From positions 3,224,001 through 3,288,000 of the forward strand of contig NZ_CP064760.1 in NCBI RefSeq assembly GCF_015565955.1: a DNA stretch of 64,000 nucleotides. The letters are read 5' to 3'. Within the stretch, counting starts at the first letter, position 1, and each line of letters begins with the position of its first letter. Source of the stretch: Microbacterium schleiferi (GTDB taxonomy: Bacteria; Actinomycetota; Actinomycetes; Actinomycetales; Microbacteriaceae). The notes beneath the pieces are model-generated. The model made no database searches and was not told the DNA's origin. It saw only the letters and a program-made list of their open reading frames with translations. Shown piece after piece: positions 36,364-44,454 of the stretch. A program made the position numbers and the translations under genes.

Positions 36364-38513
36364 CGGAGCATCTCCATCGGCTCGAAGCGGTAGTCGCCAC
36401 GGATGGTGGGCTCGTCGATGTCGTCCTCGTCGTCATCATCTCCGGTCTCCGGCACATCGACCCGTGTCCTCGGATCCCTCACCCCGCCGGTCAGCTCCGT
36501 CGCCAGGTCCGACCCGGCCGTGAGTTCTGCGTCCAGCATCCGTTGCACCGTCCGCAACGACCACACCCCTTCCGGATCGGGGTTCTTCTCATCCAGGCGG
36601 GCCGCCATCCGGGCGCTCATCCGCCGCTCCGACGGTGTCAACCCTCGGCCCGCGCCCCAGTCCTCGAGCAACTGCGCGGCAACATCATCGACCTGCGAGG
36701 GGCGGCCCTGCCGGATCGCAATCTTCTTCGCATACTCCAACGCGTCCAAACTGAACGGGGTGTCGAACGCGTCCTTGTGCTCCCACTCCAGGGTGTGCCA
36801 GGTGTGATCCTCCGGGTCGTGGAAGTAGATCTTCGTCAGGTCGTCCGGGTTCACCACGAACGGCCACTCCGTGCCCGTGTCCCGGTGGATCGACCGGGCC
36901 CGGTTGCGGTACTTCGCCACCGAATCCCCCGTGTAGCGAAGATTGTGAATCTCCACCCCATAGTGGTTGAACTGACGCTTCACCACCGGCAGCAGCTCCA
37001 ACAGCACATTCCGGTCCGTCGGCATCCGCAGCGAACCCGCGACAGCGAGCCCCTGGTCATACTTCTGCGCCGGACTCAACTTCACACCCGGGAGGCTGGG
37101 ATCGGCGAGCGACTCATGCGGGCGGAGGTGATAGACCGTCGCGATCCACTCGCGGATGATCTGCTCCAACTGCGGAACCGTATACACCGCCTCACCCTCA
37201 ACATCGTCCCCACGACCCGACACGTCCGCACCCTTGTAGCCGGGGAGCTCCTGCAGGAGAGAGTCGAGAGTGCGAAAGAAGCGCTCCACCGGGCTCTTGT
37301 CGGTGGGCTGGTAGATACGGGCTGGCTGGATTGATATGCCCAGTCGGGCGCACGCGGTGGTGACATGCTCGGAGAGGAAAGGGCGACCGTGGTCCACGAC
37401 GATCGTCTCGGGCAAGATGCCGGCGCGTGTGAAACGGGCGACATCGGTTCGGGTGGGGTCGACGAGCACCGTGTCAGGCACGCCGTGATACGGGACACGA
37501 GCGGCGGTATCCCAACTGCCCGGTAGGTCGAACGGCAGCATCGCTTCGACGAGAACACCGGACACGTCGATGGACTTGGTCGATCCTGGCGTCAAGCGCA
37601 GCCCGAGAATGCACCGTGAGTAGAGATCGATCGCGACCGTGAGGTCCGCGCAGACCCACTTGCCCGTCACCGGAGCGACGGCGAACACATTCAGTGGGGT
37701 GGTGTCAAGAAGTACGAACTCACCGGGACGTGACGCGGTCAACCGTCCGTAGGGAGCGGCGGGCCGGTTCGCGATCGATCTCTTTGCCTTCGTGGAACCC
37801 GCGAAAGTGCCTCGTCCGCGGGTGAGCTCGTCCAAGCCCCGGTATGCGCTGGCGGTGGACGGGAATGTGACGACGTCGGGGCCGTGAAGTCTCTCGATGC
37901 GTGCGCGGATCCGGGCGAGGATGATCTTCTTCTGCACCTTGGACTGATCGTCCTGCTCATCGAGTATCGTTCGCGCGGCGTCAACCCACCGCGGGTCGAA
38001 GTTTGTCAGTGCCGCACCCGTCCGTGACATCCGGGTATCGATGAGACCCGCTTCCCCGGTGTCTCGATACCGGGAGACCCATCGCTCCAGGGTCCGTAGG
38101 CCTATGTCGAGCTCTTTGGCCTTGGCCTTCTGTCGCTCTCGGAGCGGCCGTTGCGGGTGGTACTCCAGTCGTGGCTCGCCCTCTCGGGCGACCTCACGAC
38201 TGCCCGACCGGTATCCCGTGAGCACCTCACGGACGTGATCCGCCCGATGGTGAGCACCCGCCTGAGCGGACTGGGTTGCGTCCGACCAGACAAGCATCAA
38301 AGGTTGCGTCTGCTCGTCGTCGCCCACCCTGCCTGGCACGTGCACTCTGCCGCCTTCCGACTCCGGTTGCAGCACATCGATCATGCGGAGACGGCGAGTG
38401 CGCCCATCCGCGGTGCGGACGATGACGGCGCCATCACCGATCTCCGCGACCGTGCACATCTTTCCGTCGTAGGCAATCTGGGCCCCCGGGCTGACCTTCC
38501 AGGTGTTCTTCAT
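36360..38513 (-). CDS. tnsB: TnsB-like DDE transposase
   Basis: 717 residues from MKNTWKVSPG; an ATG at 38,573 that overlaps the tnsA stop is an alternative. The N-terminal half has two helix-turn-helix regions, e.g. ELDIGLRTLERWVSRYRDTG. The rve-type catalytic core carries Asp 270 (FVLLDTTPLN), Asp 374 (IVVDHGRPFL) and Glu 410 (KSPVERFF). A Mu-C-like C-terminus and an acidic DDDDEDD tail follow, probably for TnsC contact. It recognises the TGGC-type sites at the element ends. Confidence 0.95.
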   Translation of the reverse strand: MKNTWKVSPGAQIAYDGKMCTVAEIGDGAVIVRTADGRTRRLRMIDVLQPESEGGRVHVPGRVGDDEQTQPLMLVWSDATQSAQAGAHHRADHVREVLTGYRSGSREVAREGEPRLEYHPQRPLRERQKAKAKELDIGLRTLERWVSRYRDTGEAGLIDTRMSRTGAALTNFDPRWVDAARTILDEQDDQSKVQKKIILARIRARIERLHGPDVVTFPSTASAYRGLDELTRGRGTFAGSTKAKRSIANRPAAPYGRLTASRPGEFVLLDTTPLNVFAVAPVTGKWVCADLTVAIDLYSRCILGLRLTPGSTKSIDVSGVLVEAMLPFDLPGSWDTAARVPYHGVPDTVLVDPTRTDVARFTRAGILPETIVVDHGRPFLSEHVTTACARLGISIQPARIYQPTDKSPVERFFRTLDSLLQELPGYKGADVSGRGDDVEGEAVYTVPQLEQIIREWIATVYHLRPHESLADPSLPGVKLSPAQKYDQGLAVAGSLRMPTDRNVLLELLPVVKRQFNHYGVEIHNLRYTGDSVAKYRNRARSIHRDTGTEWPFVVNPDDLTKIYFHDPEDHTWHTLEWEHKDAFDTPFSLDALEYAKKIAIRQGRPSQVDDVAAQLLEDWGAGRGLTPSERRMSARMAARLDEKNPDPEGVWSLRTVQRMLDAELTAGSDLATELTGGVRDPRTRVDVPETGDDDDEDDIDEPTIRGDYRFEPMEMLR

Positions 38514-38569
38514 CGGACGCGTTTCCCTTCTCGTTGATCTGCGGGTGTGTGGATCGTCGCGCTCGACAC

Positions 38570-39289
38570 TCATGTCTCCAGGAGGCTGGTGATGTCGAGC
38601 ACGCGGGTGAGGTCCGTGTGCAGGCGCCGCGTCCACATCAGGTGCAACACAACGGACCGAGCCAATCGCGGATCGGCAGTGATCGCCGTGACAGCTCGCA
38701 CCGCTTCGCCGAATGTGACCGGAGTGGATAGCAACTCTGCTGCGCCATCGACTTCGGACTCGAGGAACTGGAAGCGCCGCCTATACCCGGCGAGGAACCG
38801 CACGTTCGCCAGCACGACAGGATCGGGCTCGGATTGCACCCGGTACTCCCAGCCGTGCCCCTCGATCACGCGCCGCGACCATCCCAGAGAATCGCGCACT
38901 TTCGGGCGTGACAACTTCTCAGCCGGCTTCACATCAACCACGCACCCCGACTCATCGGCGTGGACGAACAGGTAATCCGGGACGTGCTTGCGGCGCGTGC
39001 CGCGATCATCGCCGTCGAGCAGAAACGGCTGCGAGAGGATCCACACCACCCGCGGGTCGAAGTCGGCCAGCAGCAGGTTCACATACTCCAACCGCGACTC
39101 GTACCCCACCGGGGCCTCCATCGTCGCCGACCAGTACGAGCCGGAGAAGTGTCGCTGCTTGCGGTACCAACGAAACTCCCGCCACGGCACCGCGGTATCG
39201 AACTGACGAAGACGAACATCATTCAAGGCGATGACATCGACGTGATCGTCTGACCTGCGAATCTGAACCGTCGACGCCAGCCCGGTCAC
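38570..39289 (-). CDS. tnsA: TnsA-like endonuclease
   Basis: 239 residues. The nuclease domain has Glu 64 or 68 (GYESRLEYV), Asp 105 (HVPDYLFVH) and D-x-K at 119-121 (VVDVKPAEKL), matching TnsA in order and spacing. A helical C-terminus should contact TnsB/TnsC. The presence of TnsA predicts cut-and-paste transposition rather than cointegrates. It is the first gene of the tns operon. Confidence 0.92.
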   Translation of the reverse strand: MTGLASTVQIRRSDDHVDVIALNDVRLRQFDTAVPWREFRWYRKQRHFSGSYWSATMEAPVGYESRLEYVNLLLADFDPRVVWILSQPFLLDGDDRGTRRKHVPDYLFVHADESGCVVDVKPAEKLSRPKVRDSLGWSRRVIEGHGWEYRVQSEPDPVVLANVRFLAGYRRRFQFLESEVDGAAELLSTPVTFGEAVRAVTAITADPRLARSVVLHLMWTRRLHTDLTRVLDITSLLET

Positions 39290-39621
39290 AGCCCCGACGC
39301 TCCCTGGTACGACAACGGAAACGAACCAGCCCCTGCGGTCCGGCGGTTTGTGAACATGTCGCCATCATGGGCGCCCACACACGCGTGCATCCATGCACGA
39401 AACCACCACGAATACGTAACACACGTCATACCGAGTTGCTCTTGCGAATCGGTCAATTACGTACTACGTGACGTACGTTCTAGTGAATGTCACATTCACT
39501 GTACTCTCGAAACGACCAGAATCAAGTTGTGTACGTCAGATAGACAACACCGGGAAGGAAGTCGCCTCGGAATCACCTCGCGCACGTGCCGGACGTCGGT
39601 GACGTATGCGAAACTCGGGGC
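39290..39621. promoter_or_regulatory. Divergent tnsA/regulator control region
   Basis: 332 bp between tnsA and the winged-helix gene, of lower GC than its surroundings. It contains an ACGTAC...GTACGT inverted repeat (39,459-39,478), immediately followed by the GTGAATGTCACATTCAC palindrome, and further scattered TACGT words. This is the expected place for repression of transposition. Confidence 0.6.
39482..39500. promoter_or_regulatory. Palindromic operator GTGAATGTCACATTCAC, copy 2
   Basis: AGTGAATGTCACATTCACT, a 19-bp palindrome around one central base. Its inner 17 bp are identical to the copy at 6,605. It lies about 195 bp from tnsA and 122 bp from the winged-helix gene, which is the best candidate for its binding protein. 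Confidence 0.65.
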
Positions 39622-39945
39622 ATGACGATAGTGGAGCCGATCGCACCAGCGGAGTCGCGGCTGTTCTTCGGCAACAGCTACATGAACGCTGTCGTCATAG
39701 AGATCGCCGCCCTCGAAGGCGACACCTTCTCTCCCAAGCAGATCGTCGAAGCGACTGGACTGTTGGGGAGCATCGTCCACCCACTGATCCACAAGCTCCG
39801 CGACGCACACTTCCTTGAGTTCGTCGGACGCGTGCCCGGAGAGCGGACCCTGCTCTACCGGATCCGTGACAACTACTGGTGGGAAGCCGCGCGACGCTAC
39901 GCCGCCGACCGGGAAGCCGCATCGGCCGAGCGCACGGCTTCCTAA
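39622..39945 (+). CDS. Winged-helix transcriptional regulator
   Basis: 107 residues from MTIVEPIAPAESRLFF. The middle, EIAALEGDTFSPKQIVEATG, LLGSIVHPLIHKLRDAHFLEF and TLLYRIRDNYWWEAARR, is a MarR/ArsR-like winged helix. It is divergent from tnsA and lies beside two palindromes, so it probably controls the transposition genes. The stop overlaps the convergent nuclease gene by 4 bp. Confidence 0.7.
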   Translation: MTIVEPIAPAESRLFFGNSYMNAVVIEIAALEGDTFSPKQIVEATGLLGSIVHPLIHKLRDAHFLEFVGRVPGERTLLYRIRDNYWWEAARRYAADREAASAERTAS

Positions 39946-40673
39946 CTGCCTGGGGACTGCAGCGGAACGTAATAGGCATCCAGATCGATTGCTAGAGCTG
40001 TTCCCAGCCGGGAAAGTGCGCGATACAGACGCGTCGCGAACCAGATCAGTTCCTGTCCTCCTGGGGAGTACGCGACCCCGTCAGTCTGATCGAAGGCGCC
40101 TCCTCGGACAGCAATGCCGAGATCGAGCCCCGTGGGCTGAGGCTCGGTGATCGAGCCCACAGCTGCAGCACCGCGGATATCTCCCCAATCAAGATCCGTG
40201 CTGAGAAAGACACCCAGGATCGGCTTGGCTTCCGGATCCTGAGCTGGATACGTACCGCCTGCATGCCGGATCTCCGCTGAGGTGCGGTGAAGTCGGCGAA
40301 CGCTGGCGACCTTGTCCCGGGCGTAGTCGAGGTTCTCCTTGTTCATTCTGGGCTTCACCTCACAAACGGCGTACAAGCTCTCGACCGGCACGAAGCGGAC
40401 GTCGCCCTGCTCGAAAAAAAGGGGCGAGTACTGTCGATCGAAGATCGCAATGTCGATCTGTCCGCTCTGTTGCCCGAGGGAGTCGATTGCGAAGATTGGC
40501 CCGACCCCGTATCGCTGGGGAAGAAACTCCCGGAGCACGCTGACCCATTGCTCCTCGGTGGCGTCACCCTTGGTGCCGGGATGATCTGTGAACTGCGGCA
40601 TGAGCCCCAGCCCTGTGAGCATGTGGTCCTGCTTCGCCGTATATGCCTTGGCAAGGTCGAACGGTTCGGACAT
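39942..40673 (-). CDS. DUF6602-like nuclease, candidate CBASS effector
   Basis: 243 residues from MSEPFDLAKAYTAKQDHM; an upstream ATG at 40,751 is less likely. The core GQIDIAIFDRQYSPLFF and VESLYAVCEVKPRMNKENL carries the Asp and E-x-K of a PD-(D/E)XK fold, as in DUF6602 proteins. It is the last gene after JAB, E1, E2 and CD-NTase genes, where CBASS operons carry their effector. The 165-bp gap to the JAB gene leaves room for an independent promoter. Effector function is an inference. Confidence 0.6.
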   Translation of the reverse strand: MSEPFDLAKAYTAKQDHMLTGLGLMPQFTDHPGTKGDATEEQWVSVLREFLPQRYGVGPIFAIDSLGQQSGQIDIAIFDRQYSPLFFEQGDVRFVPVESLYAVCEVKPRMNKENLDYARDKVASVRRLHRTSAEIRHAGGTYPAQDPEAKPILGVFLSTDLDWGDIRGAAAVGSITEPQPTGLDLGIAVRGGAFDQTDGVAYSPGGQELIWFATRLYRALSRLGTALAIDLDAYYVPLQSPGS

Positions 40674-40838
40674 GGGTGGTCTCGCTTTCAATGGACGCGG
40701 CTGGGAGATCGCCCGCGGGGATGGTGTCGAATGTTCGTGTTCGGACGCCACGCGCTTTGTGTAGGTCCACGACGTAGTTCTACCCGTCGCGCATAGCGGT
40801 CAGCAATGATGTGGGCAGCGGCCGGTACTGGTGAAACC

Positions 40839-41375
40839 TCAACTTCGATGTTGGACTTCAGTGGCTTCGCCGGGTGGCATCTGGTTCCGCGAGCCCTGAT
40901 CGGTTGCTGTGAGTGCGAGCGCGGCACGGTGGAGTTCGATGCCGTCTGGCGATTGCGCGAGCACCCATACGCTCAGGTGCGGGCGGGGATTCGGTGACCC
41001 AATAAGCGCGATGAATCGATGGAAGCGAAGTTCCAAGTCGACGAGGTGGGAGATGTAGGTGTTGAGATCCAGCGGGCTGGGTTCTGGCGGACCGTTGGGA
41101 TGGGTGTGCCATTCTCCGATCCATTGTGAGCGGTCGACCTTGTGGGCGCGGTCCGCGGCGAGTTGGGTGTATTCGAGGTCACGGAGGAAGTAGCCGGGTT
41201 GGTGGACGGCGTTCGGACCGGGTGCGGAGGCGGATGTAATGACGAGGGCGTTTTCGTGTCCGAAGAGTGCACCGCCGGTTTCGAGCGTGGGGTCGCTTCT
41301 CGCGATGATCGTTCTGATCGATGTGAGCGCACCCTGGGTGATACCGACGGTCCAGCTCACGGGTGGCGATGGCAT
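40839..41375 (-). CDS. JAB/JAMM isopeptidase-like protein (Cap3-like)
   Basis: 178 residues. The JAMM motif is complete: Glu in ETGGALFGHE (32-41), then His 90, His 92, Ser 100 and Asp 103 in GEWHTHPNGPPEPSPLD, i.e. HxHx7Sx2D. In type II CBASS this protein removes the CD-NTase conjugate. The start overlaps the E1 gene by 19 bp. Confidence 0.88.
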   Translation of the reverse strand: MPSPPVSWTVGITQGALTSIRTIIARSDPTLETGGALFGHENALVITSASAPGPNAVHQPGYFLRDLEYTQLAADRAHKVDRSQWIGEWHTHPNGPPEPSPLDLNTYISHLVDLELRFHRFIALIGSPNPRPHLSVWVLAQSPDGIELHRAALALTATDQGSRNQMPPGEATEVQHRS

Positions 41376-42646
41376 GCGGGGCAGTCCGGGTAAGGGGGCG
41401 TCGCGGAGGACCAGTGCGGGTGGAGTGCTCGTCGCGCATCGAAGGGGGCGGCGTAGCCGGGTGATGGGCGGAGGGCGATGACGAGGTTGTCATCGGTGAG
41501 GGTCTGATCGACTTCACCGGCGTTTTGCAAGAGAGTCGCGACGGCGACTTTCGCTGCGATGCTCCCAACGAGGTGAAGGTCTCCACCTATTGCGGTCATC
41601 GGGTTGTGTCGGGTGCCGTCCCCGTAGCCTCGGTCCAGGCTCGGTTCGGGATCGATCATTCCGTTGTCGCGCATGTATCGACGCTGACAGTCGAGGCATC
41701 CGACCTCGGGCAGTGCACGGATGCGCAGAATCTCTCCGTATCTGCCGTCGGCGAGGACGCAGGCGAACACAATCGGTTTGCCCGCACGGCGTGCAAGGTA
41801 GTTTGCGACGCGTCGGGGTTCGACTCCGTCGACGGTGCAGATGATGATGTCGGCGGCGTCAATCAGGGGTCGGGTGATGTTGGCGTTGGCGGTGAGGTCG
41901 ATGGGCCATGGGCTGATGTTGCTTTCCGGCCACTGCCTGTTCAGGGATGCCTTTAATCCATCCACTTTGGACATTCCAACGCTCGCGGCAGCGAGGACGT
42001 GCCGGGGAACGTTGTGGAAGAGGATCTTGTCAGGATCGACCAGGTCGATGTGGCCAACTCCGTAGCTTGCGAGTGCTTCGGCTGCGGCTCCTCCGATGCT
42101 GCCGGCGCCTAGCAGGAGCGCCCGCGAGGTCGAGAGGAGGCTGGTTGGCCAGAGGCTTCCAAGGGCGGTCACATGCTGGGTTCCGTCCTGGATGTCCAAA
42201 GAAATGGGGCGGACGGTGTCGTTCGAGATCGTCCACGCCGACCAGGCCGGAAGCCGTTCCCCATCGCGGATCTCCGGAGGGTCGGGACAGAAGGTCACGG
42301 CGATGTGCCATTGGCCGGGAAGCGGTGCGATCGCCTGCGGGACGAGGGTCTGGAAGGCGTCGAAGGGCATTGTCGCGTGTTGGTGGGTGAGAAGGTACGC
42401 GCAAAACGCGGCGTCCGCCGGCACTCGGTACCAGTGGCCGACGCGATTGAAGTCGGCGACCGTGAGGAAGTGGTCGGGATCCTCCGTGAGATGGACGAGG
42501 TCCGAGTCTTCGTTCGAGAGGGCGACGACTATGGCGGCCTTGTCCGGTGCGGACAGACGGCAGGTGAGATTGCCCCACGCGTACGACTTGTCGATGACCT
42601 CCATCGCTTCGGTGGGCAACAGCACCAGCCAGTTCTCGCCACTCAT
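41357..42646 (-). CDS. ThiF/E1-like activating enzyme
   Basis: 429 residues. The nucleotide loop GAGSIGG (180-186) is followed by IDLVDPDKILFHNVPRHV and VDGLKASL, typical of ThiF/E1 proteins. A C-terminal region has paired Cys (VGCLDCQRRY and PDCPACHRHP) that probably bind zinc. The first 165 residues lack E2 motifs, and E2 is encoded by the separate upstream gene. In CBASS the E1-E2 pair attaches the CD-NTase to cellular targets. Confidence 0.88.
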   Translation of the reverse strand: MSGENWLVLLPTEAMEVIDKSYAWGNLTCRLSAPDKAAIVVALSNEDSDLVHLTEDPDHFLTVADFNRVGHWYRVPADAAFCAYLLTHQHATMPFDAFQTLVPQAIAPLPGQWHIAVTFCPDPPEIRDGERLPAWSAWTISNDTVRPISLDIQDGTQHVTALGSLWPTSLLSTSRALLLGAGSIGGAAAEALASYGVGHIDLVDPDKILFHNVPRHVLAAASVGMSKVDGLKASLNRQWPESNISPWPIDLTANANITRPLIDAADIIICTVDGVEPRRVANYLARRAGKPIVFACVLADGRYGEILRIRALPEVGCLDCQRRYMRDNGMIDPEPSLDRGYGDGTRHNPMTAIGGDLHLVGSIAAKVAVATLLQNAGEVDQTLTDDNLVIALRPSPGYAAPFDARRALHPHWSSATPPYPDCPACHRHP

Positions 42647-42659
42647 GCGCTGTGCTCGG

Positions 42660-43166
42660 TCACGCTGTCTCTTCCGCGGTCGCGGTGATCAAGTGATCGA
42701 GTTGCTCGTCGGTGACGATGCCGTTGACTGTCATGTTCGGGATCTTGCCGCGCTGAAACAGGGCGAACTCGATCATCCATCCCGACGCTTTCAGGATCAG
42801 ATCGCTGGTCCGCGAGAAGAGGTCCCACTGGTCGGCATCACGGAGCAGGCAGAGGCCGCCATTGGGGAGCACGTGGTACTGGGTGAAGCTTCGCAGGGTG
42901 ACGTCGGGCTGCGGTTCCAAAGGGTAGAGGATTGGTGGGACCGCGGGGAAGCCGTGCCCGTACGCGACCCGCGCGCGCAGCGGCTGGTCGACGAGGTTTG
43001 ACAGCCCGGCTGGTTCGGGTCGTGTGAATGGCCATACCGGGAGTGCGCCGCTGAAGTGACCGGCACCTTCGGGCGTCCACTCGAGGGCGGGGGCCACCGA
43101 ACCGATGTCGTCGATCTCCTGCGCGAGACGACCCGGGTCATCCTCCCACCAGCTGCGGAGGATCAA
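42660..43166 (-). CDS. E2-like conjugating enzyme
   Basis: 168 residues. The active-site-like Cys 106 lies in QYHVLPNGGLCLLRDADQW, the pattern of prokaryotic E2-like proteins of CBASS and Bil operons, followed by helices ending in a DHLITATAEETA tail. It starts 2 bp after the CD-NTase stop and is followed 13 bp later by the E1 gene. In the usual Cap2 protein E2 and E1 are fused; here they are split. Confidence 0.78.
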   Translation of the reverse strand: MILRSWWEDDPGRLAQEIDDIGSVAPALEWTPEGAGHFSGALPVWPFTRPEPAGLSNLVDQPLRARVAYGHGFPAVPPILYPLEPQPDVTLRSFTQYHVLPNGGLCLLRDADQWDLFSRTSDLILKASGWMIEFALFQRGKIPNMTVNGIVTDEQLDHLITATAEETA

Positions 43167-43168
43167 GG

Positions 43169-44125
43169 TCAGCCCTGCGGGGAATCGCGAACCGGACGCG
43201 GCCCAGTCTCTCCCGCTCCACCGGGAGGCAGTACGAGCGGGAACGCAGTCCCGAAGACGGACTGCCAGTGACGTGTCGCGGCCGGCTGATCATTGGAGGC
43301 GACGGCCCGAAGCGCCGCGACGGCGTCAGCTGCTGCATCCTCTAGGGACCTGCGCAGACCGGCCACGTCCAGACTCGGCTGGATCAACCCGGAGAGCTCC
43401 GCGGGATCTTCAACGCGCAAGGAGTGCGTCGAGGCGTTGACGAAGAAGTTCTTCAACGCCTCGGGTCGGTTGTTGCTCACCGACAGGCAGTCCAACGCGA
43501 GAACCTCCATCACGAGCGACTTGACCGTGCCGGTCACATCTTCATGCTGACGCGACCAGTACTTGAGGACCCGGACCAGCGGGCGAAACAACGACCAGTC
43601 CTGCTGCCGCCGTGCGACCTCGTTGATGAGGTACTCAGGGTCTGCGAGCGACCAGCGCTCCTCCTTCTTGAACGGGATCAGGATCCCGTCCGGACGTCGC
43701 AACGCTGGCATCACATCGACAGTGAACGCGTTGTCCTGCTCCGGCGGATCGACGAAACACTTCGCGGCGCGATTGCGGTCGGCGGTGCGGATCAGGCGCA
43801 CCAGCTGCGCGCGCGATCCGTGGGACACGGAGAGGAGATCGTTCACCAGATCATGGCAACGCTCGATCGCCTCTTCGGCAGAGCCCCCGTCCTCGCCCCA
43901 GTCCGGGTGCTCGTCCTGATCGAACTCGACCACGAGATCCACATCATGCACCGGCTGCAGCTGGGTGCTGCGGGCGAGCGAACCCGACCCCCACACCACC
44001 TTCACATCCGGCGCGGTCAGCAACGCGGACGTGAAGGTGTCGCGACGGTCACGGGCAATCTGCACGACCTTCACATCCGCGTCGACAACCGACTGCAGGG
44101 TAGCGAAAGACTCGAGAACCGTCAT
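43169..44125 (-). CDS. CD-NTase, cyclic-oligonucleotide synthase
   Basis: 318 residues. The nucleotidyltransferase motif is GSGSLARST (46-54) with Asp 61 and Asp 63 in HDVDLVVEF and a third acid, Asp 137, in FTVDVMP. The helical C-terminal domain contains SLADPEYLINEVARR and RPLVRVLKYWSRQHED. The C-terminus ends in a flexible GAGETGPRP tail; in type II CBASS the C-terminus is the conjugated part. It is the first gene of the operon and synthesises a cyclic nucleotide second messenger on infection (family knowledge). Confidence 0.92.
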   Translation of the reverse strand: MTVLESFATLQSVVDADVKVVQIARDRRDTFTSALLTAPDVKVVWGSGSLARSTQLQPVHDVDLVVEFDQDEHPDWGEDGGSAEEAIERCHDLVNDLLSVSHGSRAQLVRLIRTADRNRAAKCFVDPPEQDNAFTVDVMPALRRPDGILIPFKKEERWSLADPEYLINEVARRQQDWSLFRPLVRVLKYWSRQHEDVTGTVKSLVMEVLALDCLSVSNNRPEALKNFFVNASTHSLRVEDPAELSGLIQPSLDVAGLRRSLEDAAADAVAALRAVASNDQPAATRHWQSVFGTAFPLVLPPGGAGETGPRPVRDSPQG

Positions 44126-44257
44126 GGAGCACCTCTCCCCAGCGGCCCGGGTGCGGGCGCTGATTCAGCGTACGGCCGACCTCGGACATCTTGCGGAAGA
44201 GTCGCCGTCTCTCGTCCCGCATACTCGGCGCCCTCACGTCCGACTACATGCAGCGTT

Positions 44258-44331
44258 CTCAGGAACATGGCGGATCCGCCATTTGTCCGCCACTTCATCT
44301 GAGAATCCGCCATCTTCGCCGAGAACCTACA
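44258..44331. repeat. Tn7-like right end R1
   Basis: Ends GAGAACCTACA at 44,331. Read inward it gives TGTAGGTTCTCGGCGAAGAT, then TGGCGGATTCTC, AGTGGCGGAC and ATGGCGGAT sites, plus a GGCGGATCCGCC palindrome. The TGGCGGA form matches left end L1 at 6,789. It lies 122 bp inside R2. Confidence 0.7.
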
Positions 44332-44382
44332 CCGGGTCGACGGAGATGAGCCGCCCGATCACGTCGATGCCAAATCCATCCA
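44332..44382 (-). pseudogene. Gene remnant between the two right ends
   Basis: On the minus strand the frame reads VDGFGIDVIGRLISVDPV and stops at a TAG made by the R1 terminus. The segment looks like the C-terminal end of a coding region, but it is only 17-18 codons long. It may be what is left of the sequence that R1 inserted into. Confidence 0.3.
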
Positions 44383-44453
44383 CCGCACTTGGCCGAATGG
44401 CCAAGTGCGGGCCAAGTTGACACAGAAACGGCCATCTTCACGTGGAACCTACA
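44383..44453. repeat. Tn7-like right end R2 abutting dnaB
   Basis: Ends GGAACCTACA at 44,453. Read inward it gives TGTAGGTTCCACGTGAAGAT, then TGGCCGTTTC, ACTTGGCCCG and a perfect 12-bp inverted repeat CCGCACTTGGCC/GGCCAAGTGCGG (44,383-44,410). The TGGCC sites match left end L2. One base (44,454) separates it from the dnaB stop codon. Confidence 0.75.
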
Positions 44454-44454
44454 T

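Larger units (their letters stand above)
6789..44453. mobile_element. Composite Tn7-like island downstream of dnaB
   Basis: This 37.7-kb stretch is bounded by TGTAGG...CCTACA termini and holds the TnsABC-TniQ machinery, a catabolic cluster and two defence-like islands. Two left ends (6,789; 24,811) and two right ends (44,331; 44,453) are present. Their internal site sequences suggest pairs 6,789/44,331 (TGGCGGA) and 24,811/44,453 (TGGCCG), which are interleaved rather than nested. No 5-bp target duplication joins any pair, so the island has probably been rearranged or built by successive insertions. Confidence 0.7.
24811..44453. mobile_element. Tn7-like transposon with TnsABC-TniQ and two defence islands
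   Basis: 19.6 kb between a TGTAGG left end and a CCTACA right end. The transposition genes run leftward in the order tnsA, tnsB, tnsC, tniQ with 4-bp overlaps between the last three. As in Tn7, tnsA is nearest the right end and the right end faces the attachment gene. The terminus is 1 bp past the dnaB stop codon. Cargo lies on both sides of the tns operon. No CRISPR array or Cas gene is seen, so target choice should depend on the large TniQ. Confidence 0.75.

Noticed and set aside
24811-44453. CRISPR-associated transposon
   Set aside because: No repeat-spacer array and no Cas gene were seen between the ends, so guide-RNA targeting is not supported.
44331-44454. Target-site duplication linking a left and a right end
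   Set aside because: The 5 bp next to each end (ATCAC, CGACG, CCGGG, TCTAC) do not match in any combination.
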